Shown: positions 1 to 15,555, counted from the stretch's first letter. The stretch: 64,000 bases of DNA from Malurus cyaneus samueli (GCA_009741485.1 CM019236.1:25922064-25986063), one strand, 5' to 3'. Made by a program: numbers and translations. The notes: a model not told the origin generated them from the sequence alone.

Positions 1-3000
1 AGGCTGTTAGCAGAAACTGAATTTATGGTCTGACAGTAAAACAGACTCTTTGAATGTTTGATGCCCAAAGGAGAAGATGAAAAACAAGAAACCATATGTC
101 TGAAGTCTTTCTGAATATGCCTCAAGAGTATTAGAAACAGAAATGCAGATTTTTTAAAAAAATTAAAATAATTGCTACACATGAACATCCATTTTGTGAT
201 TCCTGACATGTCCTGAAAGAACTAAATGGAAATTCAAATGGCATCGTACAAATCAAAGAACTATCATGACATATTAGTATTAACATGATATACACTAAAA
301 GGTTAAGGTACACATGTTTCCTAAGGAGTATAAAGGCTCATTTTACTACCCCAGCCATTAAAACGAAACTCTTCTCACAAAATGCAGAATGAGTGAGCTG
401 AAATGAAGGCCTGAATCTAGTTTTTCTCAATTACCACAGCATAGCTTCTCACTACATTTAATTTAGAATACTTGTATTGAGAGTATACCAAGTACTACAA
501 ATTTTTCATAAGGCTCTTAATCCTAAGTAAAAGTGAAAGAGACGTAAAAAGAAATTACAGAAAGCATCCCAAGTTTTGCATGAGACTTCCCAAGGGAAAA
601 AAAATATATATCCCAGAACAAACAAATGAAACCGACAAACAAAAAAACTAGTAACAAACCACTGAAAGGGTGCATGAGCTAATTGCTGAGGGTGTACCAG
701 CTAATCCAGTGGAAAAGTAAAAATACATTTTCCTATCTCCATAAAGTCTGGACATTTTCTGCCTATAAATTTGGAGAACACATCCCACAGAGTAAAACTA
801 ACATGAAGTTTATATAGTCTTCTGAAAGCGCATAAGGAATACTAATACCACAGCTCATTGCTTTTTCATCATGAGTTCACATATTTTCTCAGTATTTACA
901 AGTAGGTGCTCCCTTAGTTAAAACTAGAAATAAAAGGATCAACAAATTAAATCCTTTCAAGGAAATGTATGAAGTTATATTGCCCTCTGCTGATGAACAG
1001 CTAAAACTGGATATAAAATCAGAGCTTGTGCTCCAATAGGAGTATAAGTAACATCTGTTACTGAAATTCAAATATTTGTTTTGTTATTGTATAATTCCAA
1101 GAGATCTCAAATTTTTGCTTTACAAAGAACTGTCAGAAAACAAACAATATAAAAGAGACCTGAAGATGAGAAAATATGTAAATGTTAGAGGTTTCTTCCA
1201 AGAGTTGAAAAAAGACTGCTAATTTCATGTTGCTATACAATAGATTTACATGTATGATCTCACTTTAAATTATTTACTATATGAGAACATTTGTCCATTC
1301 AAGTTGTGTATTATTAATATGATTTTCCTTGAAATAAATATGAAATTATATTTAATTATTCAATAAGAAAAACATTCTACTCCACACTGACTTCAAAAGG
1401 CTATTTTTAAAAAGGAACAATACAGAAACAGTTAGGAAATAACATTATTTTCAGTCTATACAGACTATTTTAAATAAAATATAATTACTTACATTATAAA
1501 CCAACCAGTATGCTCTTATATAGCCTCCAGGTATTAACTTGTTTAAACAGATTTACATCTATAAATATTTTAACCATTACTTAGAAGAAAATCTTGCTGC
1601 CCTTTAAAATTGCTTTTTTTTTTTTTACAAACAGTACAGCTTCTTGTTGGTAATGCTAATGTGTCATTAAGACCTGCTGGAGCCAAAGAGAACTCTGAGC
1701 CACCTAATTCAGCACCTCAAAGGGGAAGAGTTTACAAGAAGTGTTGCTTACTTTAGCTTTGCCCTTGTCTTCACTAATATCTTCAGTAGTAATATTTTAA
1801 GTAAAAAACAGCAGTGAAAATGAAGTTGGACATACTCTGAAAGGCTCAAGTAGATCATATGATAGTCCAAATTCCATTCAAACATTTAACCTCTATGTTC
1901 TGCTAAAATACAAATTATTTACCATAACTGCAGTTTTATGATGTGTCAGTTAGATGATACTAAGTAATTTCATCTCAATTCACGTACTTAGCACAAATCT
2001 ACACAGGTCTCTGACTCCTTTCTAAGCTTCTTAAGGTATGATTAGTGGCACACGTAGTATAACATCACCTTGGAAACAAGGCAGTATATTCTCTCAGCAT
2101 ATAAACAACGATATTGCATTTTTTCAATACAATGTTTTAATAACACTCTTCTAGTTTTGTTTGAACTACAAAAGGGCTCAGGTCTGAGGTAAAATGGACC
2201 AATAAAGGAAATAGTCCCTGCAATATATTCTAAATAAAAGGGAATTGTGTTCATCTTAACATGTAGTTTTCTTCACTATTTCTGTTTTAAAAGCTCTTTC
2301 ACTAACATTCAGCAATTTTAAGACAACATTAAAGAGAACACTTTAAATTGTGGTTTTCTGTAATTTTTGTCTTGCCTAGATACATATTTTATTTACAATA
2401 CTTAAACATACCACAGGACTACAACAACTACTTGAAAAGGAAAAAATTAGTACCATGACAATACTAGTGTTTCTTGAACTTTCTTAAGTAGCAGATCGTT
2501 AATCAATTAACATTCATAAGTGATGTAGCTAAATAAAATTGTTCATCTGTCAAAAAGTAAGATACAACAAAGCTGTAAATAGAACCAAGTGAACATATTT
2601 TTGTTTTGTTAGTGTACTGCTTACCACAGAAAAAAAAACCCTTACCTATCTACCGTAGACAGCAAATGTACTATAAATATAGTATATGTACATTTATCTC
2701 CAAATGATTAAAAGCAGCAGAGATTTTATTTTTCACATGAAGACATCCCAAATTTCAAATGCTGGTTAATCTGAGTAACTTTTCCTTCATACAGAGATCT
2801 TGTAGATTAAATCACCATGCCACATGGTTAAGAAAAAAGTTCTTCAATAAATTCTAAATATAAATAAAGGCAAATAAGTCTCTTTAACATATAATTTCAA
2901 TTCCTATAATATGTATGATTGCTCATGAACATTAAGAATGTTTGTTCATTATAGCAAACACAACTAAGAAAGGTAACTATGTACTTCCCTACATCATGCT

Positions 3001-4659
3001 TATTCACTGACCATTCCAAATAATAATTAAGCCTCTAAAATTTCATTCTTGCAACATCTTCTGGTCTTCACCAAACCACATGCAGTCCATAAAAAATTAT
3101 GAAGAATTTTCTTACTCTAGGAAGCTCTGATCTGCTAAAATATCCTCTTTATAAAGGCATGTTTCTTCTAAGAGTAGATGCATTAATACCACTAAAACAC
3201 TTCTTACTCCCACTTGCAACTTTAAATGATGTATTCATGTGCAGCAAACAACTTGCAATCAGTTTCTGCCTAATGTAAACCATCATAACATACCAGTAAA
3301 AACATACTTCTAAAAGTAGAAAAATCCTATGTTCTACGGTAACAAATGGAAAACTTACTTTAAAAAAGGAAAAGGGGGAAAATATAGGAGCAAAAAGGAA
3401 AATAAAGTCTTTAAAAAGAAGTCTTTTTTCCCATTTTACTGCATTTAAAATGTTAAGAAATTATGTATTTTGCACGTTAGGGAAGCAAAACAAACCTCAA
3501 AACTTCTGTGTGTTACTTGACTTTGTACTTTCTTCTGCAAATTACCAGTCTTTCAGACTTTGCAGAGAACAGTGTTAATTCACCATTCTCATTAATGACC
3601 AGTTTGGAGAAAATTGTATCAATTCTAACTTGTCAAAAGTCCCATATAATCATTAAACCTATTGCATCTTGTTTCTTAAGATTCACGGTACCAACAGACT
3701 TAAATCCGATCATCTAAATAATCCTCCAGGTTTTTTAGCATGTATTCATGTACTTTCAATTGTTTGCCTCTGGAGATAGAACAGAGACAGCAATGCTACA
3801 TAGTTCAAACGCTGTTGTAAGTAACCAACTAATTTGTAAGTTATACAAAGGCAAAAAAGAAAAGGCAAAGCAAGGAATTTTCACTATTAATTGTATTTCA
3901 AGCATAAACATTTGCTGACTGTTTATGCAGAAGATACAAATTAGTTATTATTTAATACAAATAGACTCATTAATACTTGCAAATTGCATATAGTCCATCT
4001 ATATAATACCTTAAACACAGCTTTTTGTACTTCACATCTTGCAGTATCATCTTGGCTAGCAGGATACTCGAGAATAACAAATAAGTACAATTAGCAGCTT
4101 ACACTAATGACAGGGAAGCCCACTGAGCATTATCGTAGGGAAGTAATAGATGAATAAACATGGCAAATAAGCAAGTATGCTGCTTCACAACGCTTTTACA
4201 CAACATCATTTTTAATTACTCTGAAAATGCTTAATCACACATAAACTTGAAAGGCAAGCATAACCACAGGCTAGGCAAACACACAAATCTGTACCCACAT
4301 ACAAAGGCACTGAAGAAACAATTTGGAAAGCAAGATTATTTTACTGTCAACTATCTTTCCAACCAATGAATACAGGCAAGAATTGTCACAACTGCAGAAA
4401 GAACTCATGCAAAAATTCCCTGACTTGCTTATTGGCATGTTTTTACCATAAAGAACAATAAGAAGTACTGGTAATACAACCACAAACGAACTCTGAGGAG
4501 ATACAATGACCAGAAATGAGACCTTTAAAAGCACCTCAGGACATAAATTGCTGTAGATTTCTGCCTAGTTTGTCAAAATCCCATATAATTTTGATTTTGT
4601 AACACTGAAGTATGATTAGCTCAGTGTTTTTAAGCTGTTGCTCTAATGCAAAATCAGTT
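1..4659. other. Intron sequence, no gene seen
   Basis: AT-rich sequence with many stops in all frames. No KDM4C exon or other recognisable coding segment was found. Short T and A runs only. It is presumably part of the large intron downstream of the 22.6 kb exon. Confidence 0.6.
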
Positions 4660-5670
4660 CCTTTTGAAAAAACGTTTAATATACTCAAGTCCAGCGGTTA
4701 ACTCAGCATTGCCAAGGCTACCACTAAAGCATTCCCAAGGGAATCACATCCACAAGTCCTTCAAATACCTTCAGCATGGTGACACAGCTGTGTCATTGGG
4801 AAGCCTGGCTAATTCCTAACAACCCTTTCCATGAAGAAATATTTCCTAATATGTCATCTAAACCTCCCCTGGTACAACTTGAGACCATTTCCTCATGTCC
4901 TACCACTTGTGACTTAGAGAAAAGACCAATCCTCACCTAGCTAAGAGATGCTTTCAGGCAGTTGTAGAGAGAAGAGAGATCTCTCCTTATAGCAAATTAC
5001 CTGACAGAATTTACTTGGTAGCACTGCATTACCAGTGGCTGAAGTACTAATTCCTAACAAAACAGACTTCTGCTTGGTGAGTCGACATTGGCTCAGTCTT
5101 TCTGAATGAATTCAGTAAATTGAATGTTAAAATTCAAAACCTGGTGTTTGAGGCTATCACTTAGAAAGTTTTCACTTGCACAAGTATTTGCAAAGACTTA
5201 TATGCACACTCATACAAAAATGCCACCCACCGTGGCTCAAAGTTAAGCTCTCTTTTGAAACTGCTAATAGTCCTAGCAAAGGCAAGGGGAAAAACCAAAG
5301 CAAACACAATAAATCTTAGCACAGCCTTCATGGCCTCAGCCTTTCATTCTGGATTGTTCTCAACATAGGCAGTTCTACCAGGGGGCGATGCCCCTGCCAG
5401 GAAATTACTATGCAGGCATTCAAGTTTGAGACTTGTTTCAGTGCTGCGCAGACACAGCTAACAGGGAGAAGGCCCACAGCAAATTACAGAATGGCCAAGG
5501 AAGTGACAGGATTATGCTACACATTAGTAATCATCCCATCAGCTTCACAAGGTGGTGTTGGCAGCTTCTGAGGCCAGTGGAGCAAAAAAGTATGCGCATT
5601 GTTTTGTAACTATTGAGGTTGGATTTGCTAAGGGGAAAACAGAAAAAGTCAAATAAAATTGCATTGTTGT
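4660..5670 (-). repeat. About 1-kb interspersed repeat with a CR1-like 3' end, copy A
   Basis: The reverse complement closely matches 17955-18945 over almost its whole length, including the unusual piece with GGGGCGATGCCCC and the run CTTGTGAAGCTGATGGGATG. Its low-coordinate part (about 4690-4960 on the plus strand) resembles the 3' region of avian CR1, reading GAGGTTTAG and AATATTTCTTCATGGAAAGG on the minus strand. The high-coordinate part is not recognised. No useful ORF remains. Confidence 0.8.
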
Positions 5671-8600
5671 CCTTCTAGTAAATATTACTATGTACACAAT
5701 ACCTTCATGGGGAAAACCATTATGGCATGATTTTGGTTTAATAAATGTATATAAGTGCTAATTAACATGCTTTTTATTCACAGGTATTTTATGAACAGCT
5801 CTGGAAGGTAAAACAAGATTACTGAATCTTAATTAAAAACAAAAGTCCAAATGAACTGCAGCAGCATAATCAATACAAATTACATTATTTAATTAAGCAA
5901 AATTTAATTAAAGGCATTCACATTAAATTTGTTCTCTTTGGATTCAAAGCTTTTCCCAGTCAAACAGTTTTGTAACAATTTTATAAGCAGCATAGCAGTC
6001 AGTAAAATTCCACATTATTCTAAATTAGACATTAGATACTAGACACATCATTTTCATGATACATAGTATTGACTAGGTTACATATTGGAGCTGAGCAACA
6101 AAGCCAGCGTAAGAAAAATCCACTTCACTTTCCAGACTTATTTTGTACGAAGGTAATGCACTATCACTGTGTCCATTTGATTGTGGAGACCCATTCATAC
6201 AAGCAGTTGAAATAGTTCTATTCAAGTTATCAGCTCTCTCCACTTGCAAGACAAATACTTGATGAGTACATGGCAGAATACTTCTCACAGAAAATATGAA
6301 TCTGCCTACAAAAATACAAGTAGTGTTCCTCATAAAAATTACAGAGTCAAAAAAATGCAGGAGATACCTGCAGGAAACTACCAGGACCCACTGGAAGTCA
6401 TTATGCATCCTAAAATGTTGTTTGAAATTAAATGATAATTTGCTTCCTTTTTAGAGATGCTGAATTATGCTACCTGTCAGTGTGGTATGAATATGCTCAG
6501 GACCTTCCAAAAGTTAGAAATAGAAGCATTTAGTTAGCTATAGAATCTTGTTAAAATATATTTTTATCAAAGTAGCTCAGAAAATAAAATTTTTTAAATC
6601 ATTATTGAATTACAAATTATTATTTCACTAATTTGCTGCAAGAACAGATTTTCTGAAATGTATTTCCATACTCTATCCTCACAAAAAAAAAAGAAATTAC
6701 AAGCATGACAATGTTTCAAAGTTTTCTTAGTCTAAAAAGCTCTCTGAATTAAACCCCACAACTAAAGTAAGGACCTCATAATTCTGAATATCAGATTCAG
6801 TAACTGCAGCCTTTATAACATGGAGGGACAACTACTTTTAAAAAGTCTAATGACTACAGATGCAAGATCAAGCAACTAACAAACAAAGTTTGCCAACACC
6901 ATTAAAAAATAGACTGCAAAGATCTTTCAGCCACAGCCACCAGAGGACCATGACAAATTTTAATGGTTTCTGGCAGAAGATCCTATAAGAAATAAAAAGT
7001 GAAGATTTAAGATTTATATGTGTACCTTGGTATATCTCTGATCTATTTCTAAGCCTAAGAAACAATAAAAATATTGAGATGATTTTATATTGAATACATA
7101 TATATTATTTATATATAATTTATTTTTAAGATATATATGCATGTGCCACAGTGGTAATGGGATACTTATTAAAAGTTTGTCAATCTGCTTCCCTCTGGCA
7201 ATACATGGGGAAGTGTAAAGACTAGAAAATTTTTCTTAGGTTCTTCCATTCAATGATCTGGCCACCAGAAACTGATAAATATTCAAACAATTCCACCTTT
7301 GACTCTTTAGAACTCTTTTTTTTTTTTTGTAATTCAACCAAGTCTGAGAAAGGGCACAAATACAACAAAGCAAACCATCTACCTGCTCTGCTGCTAATAT
7401 TCTGCAACATACTGTACGTAAAGATGCTTTAAACTGAAATTCTCTATATTAAGATTGTGCATCAACTCCTTCTTTAGATTTACTCATTTGTGCTGACTCT
7501 TTCTGACCATTTTGCAAGTGGGGGGATGGAAAATCTAAATATGCACTAATTTCCTAAAAGTATACCAGTGATCTCTACTGTCTTGTATGGCATGCCCTCA
7601 ACTGTTTGGTTTGCTTTGTTTTACAACACATTCAGGACACAGAGAAAAATTATTAAACTGTCCGGTTTGAAAAATACTCTCAACTGTTCAATGGAGTCAT
7701 ATACGAGGAGTTGATGACTGTTCTACCTGTAAGCACATAAAACATTTTTACATTAATATGGCAATATTTCCTATTTTTAAATAGATGGTAAGAGAACTGT
7801 TTTATAACAATTACAAATAAACCAATGATTTTGTAAAGAAAATTACTTTTATAAGGAAGAATTAAATTAGAATGCTCTTGAAACATAAATTTTATAATAT
7901 AAACTTAACATAACTATGATACAAACTTTAAACAGTGTCAAGTAAAACACAATTTTTAACAGCTACTGCAAAGAGAATTATAAAAGGAAAAGCACTGTAA
8001 ACATACCTGTGCTAAGTCCCCAATTCTTACCTGCAAATATCAGACCTGCAGGATTGTGTATGATACAATCAGAAAACCATCTGACTTGTCCAGAATTTGA
8101 CGTAAGTTTGATAAGGATTAGAGCGTGCAGATGTGTGGGGATCAAGTAGTTATGAATAGCAATCGGAGCATACAAGGATCTCCAACTATTGCTTTATTAA
8201 GACATCAGCAATTAAAATCTATTCAACAATGCAGAATACAGAGCTTTACTAACACCAACTGATGACTTACTTCCTCTTTTCTAACCAAACCGTTATAAAA
8301 CTTTATTTCAAATGTGCCAACTACACCTTTAAAGAAAACTTAAAAATTTTTCCTTGCCAGCTTTGGACCAAGACCAAGACAGTCAGATTGTAAAGGTGGA
8401 ATCATTCCAAACTCTTACTGTATTTCTGCATTAAGAAAGAAGTCCAGTATCTGGTTATTATCTTGAAGTCCAGTCTAAAATTTTGAAAAAAAAATTCCAA
8501 CCAAACACTTCTTTGATTTTGCATAAAGTTAACTATTTCACTTTTAATACTCTACTCATTCATGGTTCAGGCTATCAACCAACACTTGAGACCTCTCCTT

Positions 8601-11600
8601 GAAGGAGATTAAATCAAAGATACAGGCAGATATTTCTTTGAACTAACCTGTCAGGACATAGGTAAAAAATGTTTATCCTCTATAGACAAGTGTGATCAAA
8701 TAGAAGAAGAGAACTGAAATAGCAAGCACAGAAATTCTATGTGCACCTCCCTCAGTCCCTTACATGTCTCACTCTTCTCAGGATCACACTTTCAATGCCT
8801 CAGCAACCCAAGTCTGTTTTTTCTTCACTGCTTCTTCTCCCTGTTTCATAGGTCCTCGCATCTTTTCCATGAACATTCTTGCTCTGTTTTGGGGTAGAGG
8901 ATTATCTGAAATTGTGTTGAAGATGTTACTATATAGATCTAATCATATGATGAAGCTAATGACTGTCTCATCTTTATTTACAGCTTCTCTATCTCAAGTG
9001 AAGGGTATATTAAATATCTCAAAATATGAAACTTAGCCAAACCCAACACTTCCATTTTTTTTCACTCTCTGTTATGGTTTATTGTTATCCTGATGCCACA
9101 TCTAACAAAAATGTCACCGAACATTTATTCTTAGAATCATTCAAGATTTTTCCAAATCTAGCATTTATCATAGAGCCCTTAGTATTCCTTTGACAGCTTT
9201 TTTCATGAAAAAAGCATTTTAATAATTTCACCACCTCCAAGTAGTTTGCTTTATAATCACAGATACAAGAGATTTATGATATGCAGACTTTATGGCAGGT
9301 ATATGTGTTGGTTGTACTGTCCTTCCTAAAGGTTTTCCACCTCCCTGAAGTAGTTTCTTTTCTTTACTCAGCATGAAACTTGCATGCTCAGCATAAAATA
9401 CCATAACCCTTACAGCCACCCCTTCTTCTTTTGTCCACTGTGACTGACTGAAAACACTCTCCCCTTTACTTTATCCACAGCAAGATCTAGCAAAATCTAG
9501 CATTATTTCTTTACCCTCTTCTTATCACCCCTTTGAAACTACACTTACACCTTAGAGTGAATTGGAGATGAAACATAAACAGACAGAAAACTCACTTCTG
9601 GCCACAGCAGAATTCTTTACAGCTTCTAAGTTCATGGAATTTCTTCAGCAAAACTTTGACACAACATGAAGTCAACTTCTAATTAGGCATCTCATCCACA
9701 CAAAAAAAGATATATAACTATGAATAACTTAGTGAAGATTTTGCCAAAATGTATTGCATGTAGCCTCAGTCAAACCCCACTACTTACTCAGACAGCTATC
9801 CAATAAAGCCCACAGAAAAACAGTATCACCAGCACATTGTTTCATATCAGAACGTAATTTTAAATTTCAGCATTCAAACAAACTTAAATCTCCTGACTTG
9901 AAATATTTCGTTCATGCATACATGTAAAGAACATAGAAATCAACAAATAACCTGATTTACAATAAATTACTGAAATTATTTTTAACTTCAGACACATCTG
10001 CTAAAGTTTCTGCTTACAGTCTATTTCAAAGACATTCAACAGACATACTGAATGCCACCTACCTGCATTTTTTTGTAAAACTATGTACAGTCTTAGACTG
10101 CAAGACAAGTTCTTATATCCTAGTTAACACCTTCATGGCTGGTACATTAACCCCAGTATATCCACACCCTACAAACACCAACATAAAAAGAGGAGAAGAA
10201 TACAGAAGGGGATTTTATTGGGTTACTTTACTGCAACGTTCCCCTTTATGAGTAAATTTTTAGTCTCTCACAATCTATTGTAAACAAAAATATGTAAAGG
10301 TTACATTTCTTCTCCACATGTATCATAGGTTTATCTCACAGCACCCACAGTAATGAATCAACATACCCAGACCTCCATGTCCATCTTATATACTATAGTT
10401 GTACACAACATACCTTGAAAAATTTACTGAACTATTAACTATTAACATAGTCAGCAGAAGTAACTGAAATAACTTCATTGGAATAATTTGTAAAATCCAG
10501 ATATAAGCAAAATGAGAACAAGATAAATTATCTTTTTATTTTTCCTTCAGGTATTCGCTGAGCATTTCAAACTGGACTGCTCTAAAAGCAGGCACTGTAC
10601 TACCTTCTGAGGGAAAACCATCTTTTTTTATGTATAGATACACAGAAATATATGAAACTTCAGGTCAAAATTCTCCTTCAGAATCCCAAGAATGTGGGAG
10701 GTTACACACAAAGGTAAGATCAGGTGATTTGGTGGTTAAGACCTGAAACATTATAATTTATCTGATTAGGTGGTTGAACATATGAGACCATATTACACAC
10801 AGACAACAAATAGTCTTAACTAAACTTATTTGGTTGCATTAGTTATAAAAAAATGAAGTAACATATTTCACTCTAAGAAGGTATGCAAGGTCTTGTAATG
10901 AACCATACAGAAGCGCACTTTCTCTAAAACTTCAATGTCTTTTTTTTTTGTGTTAACATTTTATCTGAATTAACAGGTGACTCTATCGTCAGAAACAGAT
11001 GACACCTTCAAGGTGACTATTTCTATTTCTTCCTAACTACAAGAAGGCTGTTCACACATCAGGTAGAAAAACCTTAAAAACTGAATACAACCACACTAGC
11101 ACTGAGGTCTTAATTCAATTTTTTTTCCTATAAAACATTTCAGAAAATGGCTTCTCCTCGTTTTTGTAAAGCATAGCAATTTGTTTTACCGTTAGTTTTA
11201 TCCAAAATCAAATAAGTTACACAATTCATTTAAGAATCTATTCAAGACTTGGGAAGCTTAATAATTTCTAACTAGTAGCATATAAACAAGTTCTACTCAT
11301 TCAAGCAGCAAGCACAATGGGGCCACTAAACATGCAGCTGAGGCATCTGTCTGCTTCACATATCTCCTAGGCTACATAAGCTCACTGGTACTAAAAATAA
11401 TGCCTATGCTTTATTCACCCTGGTGTAGCTACCTCAGGATGTGGGTATATAATTTATTTATCTTCATTCATAGGAGCCTTCTCTGTTGCTCTAAGTCAAG
11501 GATTTTGAATTTTGCATTTATATTCATAGTGTTTTCTTTCAGAAGCAAGAAGCAAATAAATCATGTGTTTCAAATCTGTGATATTGCTACTCTCTTGTTC

Positions 11601-14600
11601 ATTTTTAGATAAAATTCCCCAGCCTCTCACAAAAACAGAGAGAAAATTGCAAATACATGTTTATCTCCACAATGTTTGGCCGGAGCAAGCTAGCAACTTC
11701 AGTACCAACTGCAGGACCAGCAGAGATGTAAATGGTCCCAGCAGACACATTAGTTAACTGAGTGAAAATCACACTTATACAAAGATTTATCTTTATATAC
11801 AAAAGAGACTAAAAAAAAAGAAACAATCAAACAAAATGCACAACAAACAACAGCAGAAACATCTGAGTTCCAAACCATGCCAAAGACAATTGAAACTGCG
11901 TGGAGGAACAAAGCAGACTGGTTTACACTATCTCTGATGGTTTAAATGCAGAGCTAAAATGGCTCCAAATGAATAAAGACACATAACTAGCATTAGCAGT
12001 AGTATTTGGAGGCTTTCCTTTATGAGAGGAAAGGCTGGTGGGTGGCAGTTTTAGGAGAACCCTAACATTTAAGTCACCTTTTGGCCAATAACAGGGTCAC
12101 TTTCTAGTGCCAAAATGCAAAATTAATCTAGCAAGGCTAGAAAACTGACTTCCTCTCAGAGTAGAAGAATGCAATTAATTTTAAGAATGAGTCTTACACT
12201 TAGAAAAAGAATACAATGACAGGTGACTTAGTTCAATTGCCCAGACATGCACTGACACCTGAACCACATTCTGGTATATATGATGTCTGACTGAGCTCTA
12301 AGTAGTACATGGAATTCACGGAGATTGGTACTCTTCTGCCTAGACAGAGCAAGGAAAAATAGCTTGGATGGTGTCAGACACCTGTGTTTCAGCAGCCAAT
12401 TCAAGCCCAAAGAGACTCTTTTGTGAACTACAAATTTATGAAAATAACTTCTTAGTTGAAATTCTACTTTCTTTAAAAAATCTGGAATGAAAATAATATC
12501 TTTCTACAGGCTCTGACATTAATATATAGACAGAAATATACATATCGGCAAAAAATTGTCCTCAGCAAATGGAGAATAAATATAATCTGCATTCTCATGA
12601 AAAGTAAGGAAAGGCAAACTATATGATTTATTAATGTTAATTAAGATTTTATATAAATTCTATTCTGAAAAGGCAAGTTTATTGTAAATTACTGACTTTT
12701 TCTACAAAAAATCACCTCGTTAAGTTAGAGTTGCTGTAAAACAAAACCTTCTAAACATCCAGTAAGCAGGGCAACTTGGTACATTTTTTACTTTGATACA
12801 TGGAATCTCTTAGGTCCAATTAAAAAAAAAAAAAAAAAGATAAATTCACTCTTTCTACTCGCTCAGTTGCCAGAATGTACTCCAACATTTTAATAGTTAC
12901 TTTATGGAATTCTGGTCTTCTTACTTAATCAAAACTGCATGCCTAAGAAAGAAAAAATAGTAGTAATGTTGATTTGACTTGTATTTAATAAACAGTGCAG
13001 CAGTTTCACTAGGGCCATGACGGAAACATATATGCATAATGCTGTTCACATGTACTGTAGACTTCACGCGAAGAAAGCTGTGCTAATGTTGGATAATATT
13101 CAAGAGAATGCACTTGAACCACAGAATACACTATTTATAGACAATAACAGTACTTGTACATAACTTAACTCATACTGTGAGAACACAGGAACACCACCAG
13201 TTCACATTTCCTCTGTTTTTATAACGACATGCTCTACCAAAGGGGAAGGTTCAAAAAAACCTTAGTAGATTATTCTACTAGAACAGGTGAAAGTATTGTA
13301 TCATTACTATTTCCTTCTACTCTAAACCTCATTTTAATTCAAGATGTCACAAGCTACTAGAAATCTAGAACTGTGCAAGTTATTGCCCAGTGGGAGACTG
13401 ATAATCTCCTATTCCAACAATAAATTTCAGAGTGGGAAACTGTAACAGCCGCTGTTAAGGAAATTATGAGTTTGTGATGTAAGAACTAAACAGAGGCAGT
13501 AAACGATGGCAGTAAGATGAAAACAAAAAAAAAAGTTAAGTTACAGACCAATATAAAAGAAATAAATAAAAAATTAAAAACAAAATTCCATGACAACTGC
13601 AAAGCTGAGAATGGCACTGTGGTAATGAAGTGAAATGCCAAAATGTGGAATGCACAAGATTTGCTCTGAAGTCGTGTACTAACAGTCCAGAACAGAAATG
13701 GAAAGCATGTCTGGCTCCAGAAATGTAAAATTTCATTAGCAGACAAGTCAATGATATAAGGTTGCTAATTATGATCTAGCCAGTAAAAACATTGATTTAT
13801 ACAGCATGAGTGATGCTGATATTGTTGCAGACTGATATCAAATGTATCAACATGCGGTGTTTAAAAAAACTTTCAGAAACCAAACCAATAAAATAAGCTG
13901 ATATATTAATAACTCATGAGCACATACACATATCTATTTCTGACATTCAGTACCAAAACAGTACTGTTGGGGTAGGAAGATACTTTTCAAACCTAGATCT
14001 TTAAATTACTCATCCTCATCTGAAAAAAAAGGTACAACTGAGAAGCATTTTTTTTTTTTAACAGACATTTTATTGTACAAAAGCACCATAAACATAATTC
14101 TCATTAAAAAAAGAAGTATTTCCTCAATACATTATGAGAGGTGGAAGTGGTTTTGTGCAGTAAGTATCATTTCTTCCCCGATAAAATGAGTTAAAATATA
14201 TATTGTGTCTCAATATATATTTCAAAATACATATACTGTTGGGCTAACATAAGCTGGACATGGCTATCTTCAAGACAATGACTTTCTTGTACCCAAAGAA
14301 ATCAAGATATTAAGTAACTTTTCTTCCCTTCGAAACATAAGTCATAACTGCTTGAGGCTGCTGCAGAACAAAAACAAAATATCTTCACATAGGTCTTGAA
14401 ACAGTCAAGCTGAAAATCTAAGCCAAAGTTTCATTTAACAGCCTGTCAGTTTTTTGATGTGAAGCTAATGAATGCAGGGGCAAACAAATCCATCAAACCT
14501 AACATCAAAACAACTGCACTTCATCTCACCAAAGGGAAAAATACAACCTGCAGGCCAGCACTTTGATCTAACCTATCCACAGAAAACACGTTGCTAAGCA

Positions 14601-15084
14601 GCTACCACTGAAGAATGCATGAGTAATTACTGACTTAATTTTATGAAAGAGAGGAAGAATACTTAAGTAGCCCTAATTTCAAGTAGAAAAGGTTGGTAGA
14701 CTACTTTCCTCAGGTTCTACATATCAGCTAAATAACAAAAAGCTTTCCAGCACCAGCATCTGAAAACAAACCACGTCTTAAAAGGAGCTGCAATACAAAA
14801 GAATCATTACAATGAAGAGTAAAATCACCTAGTGTGACACTACCCCTGAGAGAAGGTAGTAAAATTTACATACATTTATACTGAGTGAAAGTCACCAAGT
14901 GGCTCCACAAAACAGACACAGTAAGCAACAAGAGCAGTATTCAGACATGCCAGTACTTAATCTGAAAGCTTGTGAAAGCATGGACCAGGAGTGTCCAAGT
15001 GTTGTGCAAGACCCTGACAAGAATTTGAAAAAGCAACAGACAGGGGTCCATCTTTACGCTGGGACAGAACTAAGTTTCTTCCTA
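5671..15084. other. Intron sequence, no confident gene
   Basis: Mostly AT-rich single-copy-looking DNA. A 111-codon minus-strand ORF (6073-6408) has a coding look in its last 55 codons, but it has no family I recognise and no phase-0 acceptor. ORFs at 8764-9036, 13486-13746 and 14899-15261 are short and composition-driven. Poly-A tracts lie near 12822-12838 and a T-run near 14049-14059. Confidence 0.55.
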
Positions 15085-15555
15085 GAAGCCAGTAAAGTGC
15101 TGTGTTTTGGATTCTGTATGAGAATAATGTTGATAACACTGGCATGTTCTAATTTTTTCTCTGTACTGCTTCTAAATCAAGGACTTTTCAGTTTCCCATG
15201 CTCTGACATCAAGTGGGTTCACAAGAAGCTGACAGAGACCATGGTAGGACACCTGATCTGAACAGGTCAAAGGAATGTTCTACACCACACAATGTCATGC
15301 CCAGTGGGGACTTGGCCAGGAGGGGCCATTCATGGCTGTGGGATAAGTCTGGCATCAGTCAAGATGGGTTTTATTCCTTTCTCTCCTCTTGTCTTGCAAT
15401 GATATATATATTATAATAATATAATATTGTTACAGTAGTTTATTCTATTATTAGATTGTTCTCATCTCAGTTCATGAGTTTACCCTTTTTTTCCCAATCT
15501 CCCTGACTAGGAGGGTTATGGGGAGCAAGCATTTTCAGGCTGGGTTAACAACACA
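15085..15555 (+). mobile_element. Diverged ERVL-type LTR fragment
   Basis: From AGTGCTGTGTTTTGGATT through AATCAAGGACTTTTCAG, then a segment with ATGTCATGCCCAGTGGGG, and on to GGTTAACAACACA, the order of landmarks follows the common avian ERVL-type LTR that is also seen at 16454-17039. The first part of the LTR is missing or diverged. No internal retroviral coding sequence adjoins it. Plus orientation, antisense to KDM4C. Confidence 0.7.

Noticed and set aside
14899..15261. 120-codon plus-strand ORF
   Set aside because: Its second half is read from a diverged LTR and the first half has no family resemblance; it is likely chance.
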